Shown here piece by piece: positions 52,564 through 60,852 of a DNA stretch of 64,000 nt; the stretch's first letter is position 1, and the number at the start of each line of letters is the position of its first letter. The position numbers were made by a program, and so were the translations under genes. Location: positions 186,001 to 250,000 of the forward strand of contig NZ_CP136925.1 of assembly GCF_037126245.1 (NCBI RefSeq), read 5' to 3'. The stretch comes from Mangrovimonas cancribranchiae. Its GTDB lineage: Bacteria > Bacteroidota > Bacteroidia > Flavobacteriales > Flavobacteriaceae. The notes beneath the pieces are model-generated. The model was not told where the DNA came from. It saw only the letters and a list, made by a program, of their open reading frames with translations, and did no database searches.

Positions 52564-53361
52564 ATGATAGTTGTTAAGAAGTTATTTTTGGCTTTAGGGG
52601 TAACCTTAGTGTCCTGTAATTTTGGGAACCTAAAGTTTATGGGCGATATAGAAAACAACTTAAAAGAAGTTTCTGCGGTCGAAACCATAACGCAATCAGA
52701 TCTATATTGGGTGATAGAAGATTCGGGAAATGATAATGTGCTTTATGGTCTAGATGATACGGGGAATTTAATATCCGAGGTAAGGATTTTAAATAGTAAA
52801 AATAAGGACTGGGAAGATTTAACTTCAGATAATTTAGGGAATATTTACATTGGCGATTTTGGTAACAATTCTAAAAAGCGTAAAAAATTTCAAATTTATA
52901 AAGTAACTAATCCACAAGATAAAACAGAAACTACTGCTGAGGTTATAGAATTTAAATTGCCAAAAAAAATGAAGTCTGAAGATTTTGAAGGCTTTTTTCT
53001 ATATCAAAACTATTTTTACATTTTTAGTAAAGAGAAGAAATCAGCTATAATGATTAAAGTTAAAAATGAGATAGGAGAACAGAAGGCAAAATTTGTAACA
53101 AAATTTAAATTAAAAGGAAAAAAAACAAAAATAACCTCTGCCGATATTTCTAGCGATGGAAAAACAGTTATTTTGCTTAATCATGATAAACTATGGAAGC
53201 TAAGTAATTATTCTAGCGACAATTTTTTTAATGGAGACATTGAAAAAGTTCCATTTAAGCATAATTCGCAAAAAGAAGGGCTTTGTTTTAAAAATGATAC
53301 CATAATTATTACAGATGAGAGAAATGGTAGTGAAGGAGGTAATATGTATCAATTAAAATAA
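52564..53361 (+). CDS. Lipoprotein, beta-propeller-like
   Basis: A 265-residue protein. Signal LFLALGVTLVSC ends with Cys18. Short strand repeats such as DLYWVIEDSGNDNVLYGLDD, NIYIGDFGNNSKKRKKFQIY, DFEGFFLYQNYFYIFSKEKK and TITDERNGSEGGNMYQL suggest a propeller similar to SdiA-regulated or esterase-like YjiK proteins. Its 3' end overlaps the convergent large gene by 9 bp. No enzymatic motif seen. Confidence 0.68.
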   Translation: MIVVKKLFLALGVTLVSCNFGNLKFMGDIENNLKEVSAVETITQSDLYWVIEDSGNDNVLYGLDDTGNLISEVRILNSKNKDWEDLTSDNLGNIYIGDFGNNSKKRKKFQIYKVTNPQDKTETTAEVIEFKLPKKMKSEDFEGFFLYQNYFYIFSKEKKSAIMIKVKNEIGEQKAKFVTKFKLKGKKTKITSADISSDGKTVILLNHDKLWKLSNYSSDNFFNGDIEKVPFKHNSQKEGLCFKNDTIIITDERNGSEGGNMYQLK

Positions 53362-56300
53362 CACCCCTAAACCAAATGCAAATCTAGGGTTTTCATTACT
53401 GTTAAATAATGAAATATTAGCCGTAAGCATTTCGGCGCCAATAATCATGATTCCTCCACCATATGAGGTGTGCCATGTGTTAGAAAAATCATTTTCTAGC
53501 CAAACACGACCATAATCAAACCCGCCATAAAGCGCTACATTAATAGGAAGTAATCCTGTACGCATTTTGTCAAAGAGGTAGCGTATGTCGGTTAATTGGT
53601 AAAATGCATTTTTACCAGTAAAACGTTCGTTTCTGTAGCCTCTTAAGCCATTACTAGCACCAATTGATGCGGCTTGGAAGAATTCAAATTCATTTCCTAT
53701 CGTAAAATGCCCTTTTAGTTTTGAAGCTAATACTAATTTTCCATTTGAAATAAGTTTGTAATCTATACTCATATCTGGAATAATATATCCAAAGTCTTTA
53801 TGATTATCGATATTGGTTTTATAGCCTGTTGTAATACCAAAAGACATACCTAAAGTAGGAAAAGCAGTATAATCTTTATTTTGAAATGCATAAGAAAGCT
53901 CCAAGCCAGCGTAGTGGTTTCTATTTTCAATAAGAGTATTATTATAGTAGGTGTTTATAAAACGATGTTGTATTTGTTCTACTTCAATGGTTTCGTATAG
54001 AAGTTTTAACGAAGTTTTGCTTCCCAAGTCGCCACGTTTTATAAGGCTAGGAGCAATTTTAAAGGCACTTAATTTAACACGGTTGTAGTCTAAATCGTAA
54101 ATATGATCATTAATATAGTTAGGGTTTATTGTTTCGTTGCCAAACCCAAAAAAGTTAATGCTGTAGTTAGGGCTTGTTAATCTGGCGTTAAGCCCCAAAT
54201 TAAAATCATTAATTACTTGAGCAAATTCCCCTTCGTACTCCATATCAAATCCTTGTGTTGCAAAATAGTATGCTGCAGATAGTTTGTGTTGTTCGGTAAA
54301 AGGGTTTCTTTTAAAACCATTAACGGTATAGGTTCCGGATAAGCCTAGTTTTACACCATCATCTGGATTGTATCCTAAAATTGGCGCTACTGCGAAAGCA
54401 TTAAAACTAGGCTTTTCATAGTCGTAAATGTTTATATCGTAGTCATCTGTTAATGTAACACGCCCTTTTGTAGTTTTAAAGGTATTCGGTTTCGATTTAA
54501 AATCGTAAACAAATACTTTTTTACCGTTTTCTATAGTGTAGATATCATTGTTTTGGCCACCAATAAGGTACATTGCAATATATTTATTGCTATTTCCGTG
54601 AACGTGTAAAACATCATCGTCATCCAGAGCATAGAGCCAAATGGCTTTGGTTTCAGACAAGGTAAAGGTGCGTTTAAAAAATACATCGGCTTTTTTTCCT
54701 TTTTTTATTCTGTAGCCAATAATTTTTGTCTGTCCATTGGGTAAGCGTTCAATATCAAACCAATCGTCTTTATCTGTGCCCTGAACAACAACAGTTTTAG
54801 AAACGATGTTGTAATAATCTTTAGCCATTTTTAATAGGTGAGAACGCCTTTCCTTAAGCTGTTGTTTAATCGTGTTGGTGGTGCTGTTTTTAACTCCTTC
54901 GGGGAAGTCTTCAAAAGCCTTATCAATAACTTGGTCGGTTAAATGTGTTTGTATGTATTTGGCTTGTTCCTCCCAAATAGTACTATCAGATTGCGATGTG
55001 AGTACAACATCTAATTTATAAGGTGTTAAGTTGAACCATTTAATGTCTTTTAATTGGGTATCGTAAGTTTGAAATTTTCTAGCCAGTGGTATAAGAATAC
55101 GCCCTATGGAGAACAAAAACCCATCGCCAATTTTAGAGAACGCTTGATCGCGATCTCTAGGCACAGGCTGGTAGACAACTTTCTTATCTGCTTTTGTGGT
55201 TGCCCAACGCCATTGATCGGCATGTCTATCCCAATCGCCAATTAGCATATCAAATAATCTGGCACGAATAAAAGCGGCCTCGTCAATAATAATATCTTCA
55301 TCAGAGCGTATTTCTAAAAACATATCATCAGTTCCAATAAGCTCGTCTGAATAAGCAAAGCTTTTAAGATGCCCGTGGTCGTCTCCAGCGTGTTCTTCAA
55401 TCATATATAATTCATCGCCAAAGGTGTCAATATATTCTAAAAATGTCTCTTGTTTAGGGACGTAGTAAAGCTTTGGATTAGTATGTAATACATTAATTGG
55501 AGTTGAAAGATTATCTATTATAAAAGGTGCATAAGGATGCGACCCTGTAAAGACATCGAAAACCAAACCTTCAGTGTAGGTGTTGCTAAATTGACCTTCT
55601 ACATATTGATCTTTAAAAGCGACCGATTGGATGAAATTTTGCGCGTTTTTACGCAACCCACGCATGACAAATTCTTTTCCTGTAGAATCGGCCAATCGTA
55701 AGGAGTTAGATTGTGTTCCACCTCCTTTTCGTATTGGAGTTAGACCGCCCATTAACGTATCTAACATAACTGTTTTTGTAGAAATAGGAGTGCTGTAAGC
55801 GTTGCGATAGCGATTACCCCATAAAAACCTATAAAACTTAGATTTTTCGGTTTCTTCTGGTGTGTAAACCGAAGCGGTTACAGTAGGGTTATAATGCTTT
55901 TTAAAAGTTTTTTGTGGAAGCGTTTTAGAGGTGTAAATTTCAGTGGTAAAAAGTGATTCTTTTGTGTTGGAATCGACATATTCAACAGCTGAAGACCCAT
56001 CTTCATAAATTAATAATTTAGCAAAACCGTTATTGCTTGAGGTAAATTGTGCGCCAGCTTCTAACTTGGTTGCTGTGGATTTAGATCCAGAGCCACTAAT
56101 TATTTGAGGTAAATTATCTTGAACTATATATTGCAAACTATGCTCATGCCCAGATACAAAAATAACACGATCGTTTTCTTGAGCAATTCTAATCATACGT
56201 TTTCTAAACTCGTTATAGCGTTTAAATTGTATGTCGGCAGGAACAACTCCAGTAGTTTTTCTAAGTACATTTTTTAGTGTACCTAAACCAGGAACAGGTT

Positions 56301-57030
56301 TTAAATGCTCTTGAAACGAATACTTGCCATTGTGTGGGCCAAAAGAAAATAAAGGATGATGCAGAGCAATAACAGTTGTTTTGCCTCGTGATTTTTTCAC
56401 ATCGCTTTCAAACTCATCCCAAAAAACTTCTCGGGTTTTTATGTCGCACTCGTCATTCATGGTTGGGTGGTTGTTCCAATTGGTTAAATACCACTCAGAA
56501 TCGACAATAATAAGCTCTATATCATCAGAAATAGTTTCGCGCTCTAATGGGCAACCGTGTTCTGGTAAAAAGGAATTTTTCCCTAAAGCATCGTCAATAT
56601 AGTCTTCTTGACGTTCAAGACCATTTAAACCGCTGTACCAATCGTGATTTCCTGGAATAAAAATGGCTCTTCCTTTAAAGTCTTTTGCAGCTTGTGTTTG
56701 AACATGTAATTGGTGTTCGGCGAAATCTCTTCCTTTTTTGCCCTTTTTTGGCATACCTTTAGGGTAAATGTTATCACCTAAAAATAATGCCGTACTATTT
56801 TTATTAGCAGTTTCTAAAGTTTGTTTAAAATGCTGAAGAGCTTTTGTTGAGGTTCCTATGGGGGAGTTTCCTGCATCACCAATAAGATAAAACGTATGGG
56901 CAATAGGTTTGTTACTTAGGCTGTAGTCCTCTTCAATATGTTTATATTGCGTTTTAAATGTGGCGCAGCTAATAGCTAGAAAAGCTATAAGAAATAGAGA
57001 GAGAAATCTGCTAAGTTTTAAATGCGTCAT
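53353..57030 (-). CDS. Large lipoprotein: metallophosphatase, kinase-like segment and Omp85-like barrel
   Basis: A 1225-residue protein. Lipobox AISC, Cys22. Residues about 45-340 are a calcineurin-like phosphoesterase (LIGDAGNS, LGDNIYPKG, PGNHDWYSG, LHHPLF, SGHEHSLQ). Residues about 430-720 have GGGTQSNSLRLADSTGKEFV, DMLIGDWDRHADQWRW (598-603 GDWDRH) and PVPRDRDQAFSK (624-631), a pattern like the catalytic and metal loops of CotH/HipA/Fam20-type atypical kinases. Residues about 890-1225 are beta-barrel strands with GLRGYRNERF, as in Omp85/BamA-like surface antigens, ending FAFGLGVLF. Probably outer-membrane anchored with the enzymatic parts on one side. Kinase assignment is inference. Confidence 0.78.
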   Translation of the reverse strand: MTHLKLSRFLSLFLIAFLAISCATFKTQYKHIEEDYSLSNKPIAHTFYLIGDAGNSPIGTSTKALQHFKQTLETANKNSTALFLGDNIYPKGMPKKGKKGRDFAEHQLHVQTQAAKDFKGRAIFIPGNHDWYSGLNGLERQEDYIDDALGKNSFLPEHGCPLERETISDDIELIIVDSEWYLTNWNNHPTMNDECDIKTREVFWDEFESDVKKSRGKTTVIALHHPLFSFGPHNGKYSFQEHLKPVPGLGTLKNVLRKTTGVVPADIQFKRYNEFRKRMIRIAQENDRVIFVSGHEHSLQYIVQDNLPQIISGSGSKSTATKLEAGAQFTSSNNGFAKLLIYEDGSSAVEYVDSNTKESLFTTEIYTSKTLPQKTFKKHYNPTVTASVYTPEETEKSKFYRFLWGNRYRNAYSTPISTKTVMLDTLMGGLTPIRKGGGTQSNSLRLADSTGKEFVMRGLRKNAQNFIQSVAFKDQYVEGQFSNTYTEGLVFDVFTGSHPYAPFIIDNLSTPINVLHTNPKLYYVPKQETFLEYIDTFGDELYMIEEHAGDDHGHLKSFAYSDELIGTDDMFLEIRSDEDIIIDEAAFIRARLFDMLIGDWDRHADQWRWATTKADKKVVYQPVPRDRDQAFSKIGDGFLFSIGRILIPLARKFQTYDTQLKDIKWFNLTPYKLDVVLTSQSDSTIWEEQAKYIQTHLTDQVIDKAFEDFPEGVKNSTTNTIKQQLKERRSHLLKMAKDYYNIVSKTVVVQGTDKDDWFDIERLPNGQTKIIGYRIKKGKKADVFFKRTFTLSETKAIWLYALDDDDVLHVHGNSNKYIAMYLIGGQNNDIYTIENGKKVFVYDFKSKPNTFKTTKGRVTLTDDYDINIYDYEKPSFNAFAVAPILGYNPDDGVKLGLSGTYTVNGFKRNPFTEQHKLSAAYYFATQGFDMEYEGEFAQVINDFNLGLNARLTSPNYSINFFGFGNETINPNYINDHIYDLDYNRVKLSAFKIAPSLIKRGDLGSKTSLKLLYETIEVEQIQHRFINTYYNNTLIENRNHYAGLELSYAFQNKDYTAFPTLGMSFGITTGYKTNIDNHKDFGYIIPDMSIDYKLISNGKLVLASKLKGHFTIGNEFEFFQAASIGASNGLRGYRNERFTGKNAFYQLTDIRYLFDKMRTGLLPINVALYGGFDYGRVWLENDFSNTWHTSYGGGIMIIGAEMLTANISLFNSNENPRFAFGLGVLF

Positions 57031-57186
57031 ATTAAAGAAAACAAAAGCTAAAAGTAACGATGTTGTCGTTAGGTTTATGTTTTTCTTTCAAAAAAAATTA
57101 CTTTTACTGTAATTTGAAAGTTTTCAACTTAAAAATAGACAAAACTTTTCAGAAATCATTTGTCATTATATAATCAAACTACAATC

Positions 57187-58371
57187 ATGACTACATTAGA
57201 GCAACAATCGGTTGATTTTGTATTTAATCTTTTTAAAACTCAGCTTTCTAGTACGTTTTTATATCATAATTATATACATACAGAACGTGTTCTAAAGAGT
57301 GTTAACGAGATACTTGAAGCCCTAGAGTTAAGCGAAGATGAAATGTTAATTGTAAGGTTAGCCGCCATTTTCCATGATGTAGGTTATGCTACTTCTACAA
57401 AACAGCATGAAAAAGAATCGGCAAAGGTTGCCAAACATTTTTTAGAAGATAATAACGTGTCTTCAGAGATTGTAAGTGGTGTAGAACGTTGTATTTTGGC
57501 AACTTGTCTTGATGAAGTTCCTAAAACGTTATTAGAGCAAATTTTGTGTGATTCAGATACCTCGCATTTTGGAAAAAAATATTTTGAAGAAACAAGTGAG
57601 CTATTAAGAAAAGAACTTGAAATAAGAGATGTAGTTTATTACACCCATGACGAATGGTTGGAGGAAAATATTAAAATGTTGGCCGAAAAGCATAAATTTT
57701 TTACCGAATATGCTATTAAAAATTGGCAGCCACAAAAGGAGAAAAACTTAACCAATTTAATTAAGAAAAAGAAAAAGAAAGCCGAGCGTGTTGAAAAAGA
57801 AAAATTACGCGCAAAGTATAAAAAGGAAAGTCCAGAGCGTGGCGTGCAAACCTTTTATAGAGTGGCGCTTAGAAACCATATTAAACTAAGCGATATAGCC
57901 GATACAAAAGCCAATATTTTATTATCAGTCAATGCTATAATTATATCGCTTATTATTTCAAACTTATTGTCAAAGTTAGATAATCCTTCTAATGCATATT
58001 TAATTTGGCCAACAGTTATTTTTGTACTGTTTAGTTTAATTTCTATAGTGCTTTCTATTATAGCAACACGACCTAATATTACTAGAGGCGAGTTTACCAA
58101 AGAAGATGTGGAAAACAAAAACGTTAACCTCACGTTTTTTGGAAACTTTCATAAAATGAAACTTGAAGAGTTTGAATGGGCGGTTAACGAATTACTACAA
58201 GATAAAGATTATGTGTACAGTTCCTTAACTAAAGATTTATACTTTTTAGGAAAAGTTTTAGATAGAAAATACAGAATACTTAGAATTACCTATTCTATTT
58301 TTATGGTAGGAATTGTTGTATCTATACTAGCTTTTGGTATTTCGTTTAATATCATGCAAGGTGGTCATTAA
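57187..58371 (+). CDS. HD-domain phosphohydrolase with Pycsar-effector-type membrane domain
   Basis: A 394-residue protein. Residues 1-150 are an HD domain: FLYHNYIHTERVLKSV, AAIFHDVGYA and the late Asp in LCDSDTSHFG. A lysine-rich coiled linker (residues 190-215) follows, then LRNHIKLSDIADTKANILLS at the start of the DUF5706/PycTM region, with two helices (IIISLIISNLL and WPTVIFVLFSLISIVLSI) and a C-terminal helix. PycTM is the membrane effector of Pycsar anti-phage defence, but no cyclase gene lies next to it. ATG 57187 is chosen over 57160. It overlaps the convergent GAF gene by 4 bp. Confidence 0.83.
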   Translation: MTTLEQQSVDFVFNLFKTQLSSTFLYHNYIHTERVLKSVNEILEALELSEDEMLIVRLAAIFHDVGYATSTKQHEKESAKVAKHFLEDNNVSSEIVSGVERCILATCLDEVPKTLLEQILCDSDTSHFGKKYFEETSELLRKELEIRDVVYYTHDEWLEENIKMLAEKHKFFTEYAIKNWQPQKEKNLTNLIKKKKKKAERVEKEKLRAKYKKESPERGVQTFYRVALRNHIKLSDIADTKANILLSVNAIIISLIISNLLSKLDNPSNAYLIWPTVIFVLFSLISIVLSIIATRPNITRGEFTKEDVENKNVNLTFFGNFHKMKLEEFEWAVNELLQDKDYVYSSLTKDLYFLGKVLDRKYRILRITYSIFMVGIVVSILAFGISFNIMQGGH

Positions 58372-60764
58372 GCTTTTATAACCTGCATTAAATCATCGTA
58401 ATTATAATATGCTTTAGAGCTGCTTTTTGAAGTGTTTTTTAAGGTGCTTTTATACAGTATACCAACTTTTATAGCTTTAAGTCCTGTAACGCCTTGTAAA
58501 TCTTCTAGTTCTACTATTTGAACATTTTTATCTAACATGTTTTTATGCTGAAGAAACTTTACATAGCGTAAATATTCTTCTTCATCTTCTTTTTGAGAGT
58601 AAACAATAGAAAGTTTTCCAGGCTCGGTAATACGTTGATTGGTGTTTTTTACAAAAGCTTTATCAACACGTTTTTTAACGACTTCGTATCTAGCGTTGTA
58701 AGTGCCGTCAACATCAAATTTCTTTTCATCCATTCTAAACCTAATAGACATAGGTTGGTTAAAAACTAAAATTAAAGAAGCCACATTTAGTGGTACCAAG
58801 AAATCCTCTTTTTTGTTGTAAAATTCGTTTTCCATTTCACACATAACTTGCATTTGCCACAAACGCAAATTATAAAGATAAATATCGCTAAAACTATCTT
58901 CTCTTGTTATAGACTCACCAATATACATGTTGTGCTCAACACCATCGGTTTTAAAACGCTCAAAGAAATGTGGGTACATCTGTTGGGCATCTTTTTGACG
59001 CTTGTCTAGAAGCCTCGACATGGAGCGGTTGATAATTTTAACCGTGTCATCAAATTGGTTTCTGTGGTGGTAAAACACCTTTAAATCCGTATCTATTTTT
59101 GATTTATACTTATGAATTGAGTTAGATAAAGAATCATCGTTTTTAAGAAGTAAATCTAATAAAGGATAAACATCATGTTTTAAAAATAAACCAATTTTAT
59201 GTTCGCTGTCAACTTTAAAGTTGTTATTTAAAAGTTCAAGATATTCTTCAGTTTGAAATAATACCTGCTCGTAAACAGGCATGCTGTTAAACTTATATGC
59301 TTTTTTAAGTAGCGAAACGGTCTCCTTTAATTGTTTTTTTAAATCTTGTTGTGTGGCTTCGTTTCTGGCATTTGAGGAGCCTTTAATATCAATCTGTCCA
59401 AATAAAGGATATACATTTCTAAATATTATTTTTTCAAACGTGGTGTTTTTATTTAGATAAATATTTTTGTTTATAAAGTTTATCGCAGCTTTTCTAAAGC
59501 GCCAATGTACACTAGGATGAATAGAGGTGCATTCTTGTTGTATAACAGCATCAACCAAATGTTCATGTGCGTTTTTAGAGCGTTCAACGGCAGCAACAAT
59601 ATAAGGCATAACCTCATTAAGCTTATTGGCGTTTATGCTGTTAAGTGCTCTCGAGGTATATGAGACTAATTCTAAAATACCCATGAGGCCTTTTTCATTG
59701 GCAATAGGGGCAAAAATAGCACTTTTAATACCTTGTTTGTGTAACACTTTAATGTAGGAAATTTTACCTCTAGACCGGTGATATTGTAAATCAACATCAG
59801 AGATGGCAAAAAGCTTTCTGTCTTTTAGTAATTTTTCATAGCTATTATTACATAGTGCATCGAGACAATGCTCTTTTTCAAAGTCGTTTATAATATAACT
59901 GTGTATGTCTTCACCAAAAAACCTTTCAAAAGAATCCTCTTTTCTGTCGTATAACGAGAAACCTACATTAATATCTTTAATTTTATAAAATGCCCTGAAA
60001 ACGTCTTCAAAATCTGAAATGAAACTTGCGTCTTTTGGGTTTTCAATTTTAATGAGGCTTGATTTAATGTTTGAAATAGATTGATCGTCTGTAATATCAA
60101 ACATGTTTGATATGACAAATCCCTTCATAATATAGCTATGAGGAGGAAATTTTTCTTTCCAAAGGTCTATGTTGTCAAAGTTGTCAAGAAGTAAGCTAAT
60201 GTCGTCTTCAGATAAATTAGGAGCTTTGTCTGTTTTTATTATCTCTGTAAAGTCGGCATTATAAGTTATTTTATAATACCTAATAACGCCATTTTTGTCT
60301 GGAATTTTATAATAGAAAGGTCTTTTGAAATTAAGGTCGAAATGGTAATGATATTTTAAAATAGCGGCGCAACCAACAATATAAAAATCTTCATCTGGCA
60401 TGTTGATGATGGTAGGCGTAAAGTTATTTCCAGCATCTTTTATAATGTCCTTAAAGCGTTGCGAAGACCTAAATAAAACATCGCAAAACGGTAATCCTGC
60501 GGTTTTAATTTCGTTCTGAGTTAATAGGTCGCTAAACGAATCTTGGAGGATCTCGTTAATATCTTCAGAAAACGTTTCTATTAATTTGGTGTCTGTAAAT
60601 CCTTCTCTAAGTTTAGGGTTCTTTTCAGCGATTTGTAATACAGCCTTTGCGCGTTGCGAACTCAAGGTGTTTTCACTTGATGCAAGACGCTCGTATTGGT
60701 CCAGGAGTTTACCAAAACCAATTTTTAAAAATAAAGGCGATTCAAAATCTGTGTTTATAGACAT
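58368..60764 (-). CDS. GAF-domain protein, large, unknown function
   Basis: A 798-residue soluble protein, helical N-terminus (LFLKIGFGKLLDQYERLAS). A GAF-like domain spans about residues 300-390 (ISYIKVLHKQGIKSAIFAPI, KGLMGILELVSYTSRALN). Long helical regions lie between 400 and 620, and the C-terminal part (residues 660-798) is alpha/beta. No catalytic output is recognised. Such proteins usually bind small ligands. The -7 box is only 5 bp before the ATG, implying a leaderless transcript. Confidence 0.78.
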   Translation of the reverse strand: MSINTDFESPLFLKIGFGKLLDQYERLASSENTLSSQRAKAVLQIAEKNPKLREGFTDTKLIETFSEDINEILQDSFSDLLTQNEIKTAGLPFCDVLFRSSQRFKDIIKDAGNNFTPTIINMPDEDFYIVGCAAILKYHYHFDLNFKRPFYYKIPDKNGVIRYYKITYNADFTEIIKTDKAPNLSEDDISLLLDNFDNIDLWKEKFPPHSYIMKGFVISNMFDITDDQSISNIKSSLIKIENPKDASFISDFEDVFRAFYKIKDINVGFSLYDRKEDSFERFFGEDIHSYIINDFEKEHCLDALCNNSYEKLLKDRKLFAISDVDLQYHRSRGKISYIKVLHKQGIKSAIFAPIANEKGLMGILELVSYTSRALNSINANKLNEVMPYIVAAVERSKNAHEHLVDAVIQQECTSIHPSVHWRFRKAAINFINKNIYLNKNTTFEKIIFRNVYPLFGQIDIKGSSNARNEATQQDLKKQLKETVSLLKKAYKFNSMPVYEQVLFQTEEYLELLNNNFKVDSEHKIGLFLKHDVYPLLDLLLKNDDSLSNSIHKYKSKIDTDLKVFYHHRNQFDDTVKIINRSMSRLLDKRQKDAQQMYPHFFERFKTDGVEHNMYIGESITREDSFSDIYLYNLRLWQMQVMCEMENEFYNKKEDFLVPLNVASLILVFNQPMSIRFRMDEKKFDVDGTYNARYEVVKKRVDKAFVKNTNQRITEPGKLSIVYSQKEDEEEYLRYVKFLQHKNMLDKNVQIVELEDLQGVTGLKAIKVGILYKSTLKNTSKSSSKAYYNYDDLMQVIKA

Positions 60765-60768
60765 AATG

Positions 60769-60776
60769 CAAAATTA
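60769..60776 (-). promoter_or_regulatory. -7 box of the GAF gene
   Basis: TAATTTTG on the minus strand, exact TAnnTTTG match, ending 5 bp before the ATG at 60764. Transcription would start at or next to the start codon. Confidence 0.45.
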
Positions 60777-60852
60777 ACTAAAAAAAAGCGTTTATGCCTC
60801 TTTAGACGAAAAAGTCCTTAAAACGTTACATGTTGTTATTTTATAATATAAC

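Noticed and set aside
57085-57120. Inverted repeat CTTTCAA / TTGAAAG with ATTAC / GTAAT
   Set aside because: The arms are unequal and flanked by an A run; it may be chance in AT-rich divergent promoter DNA.
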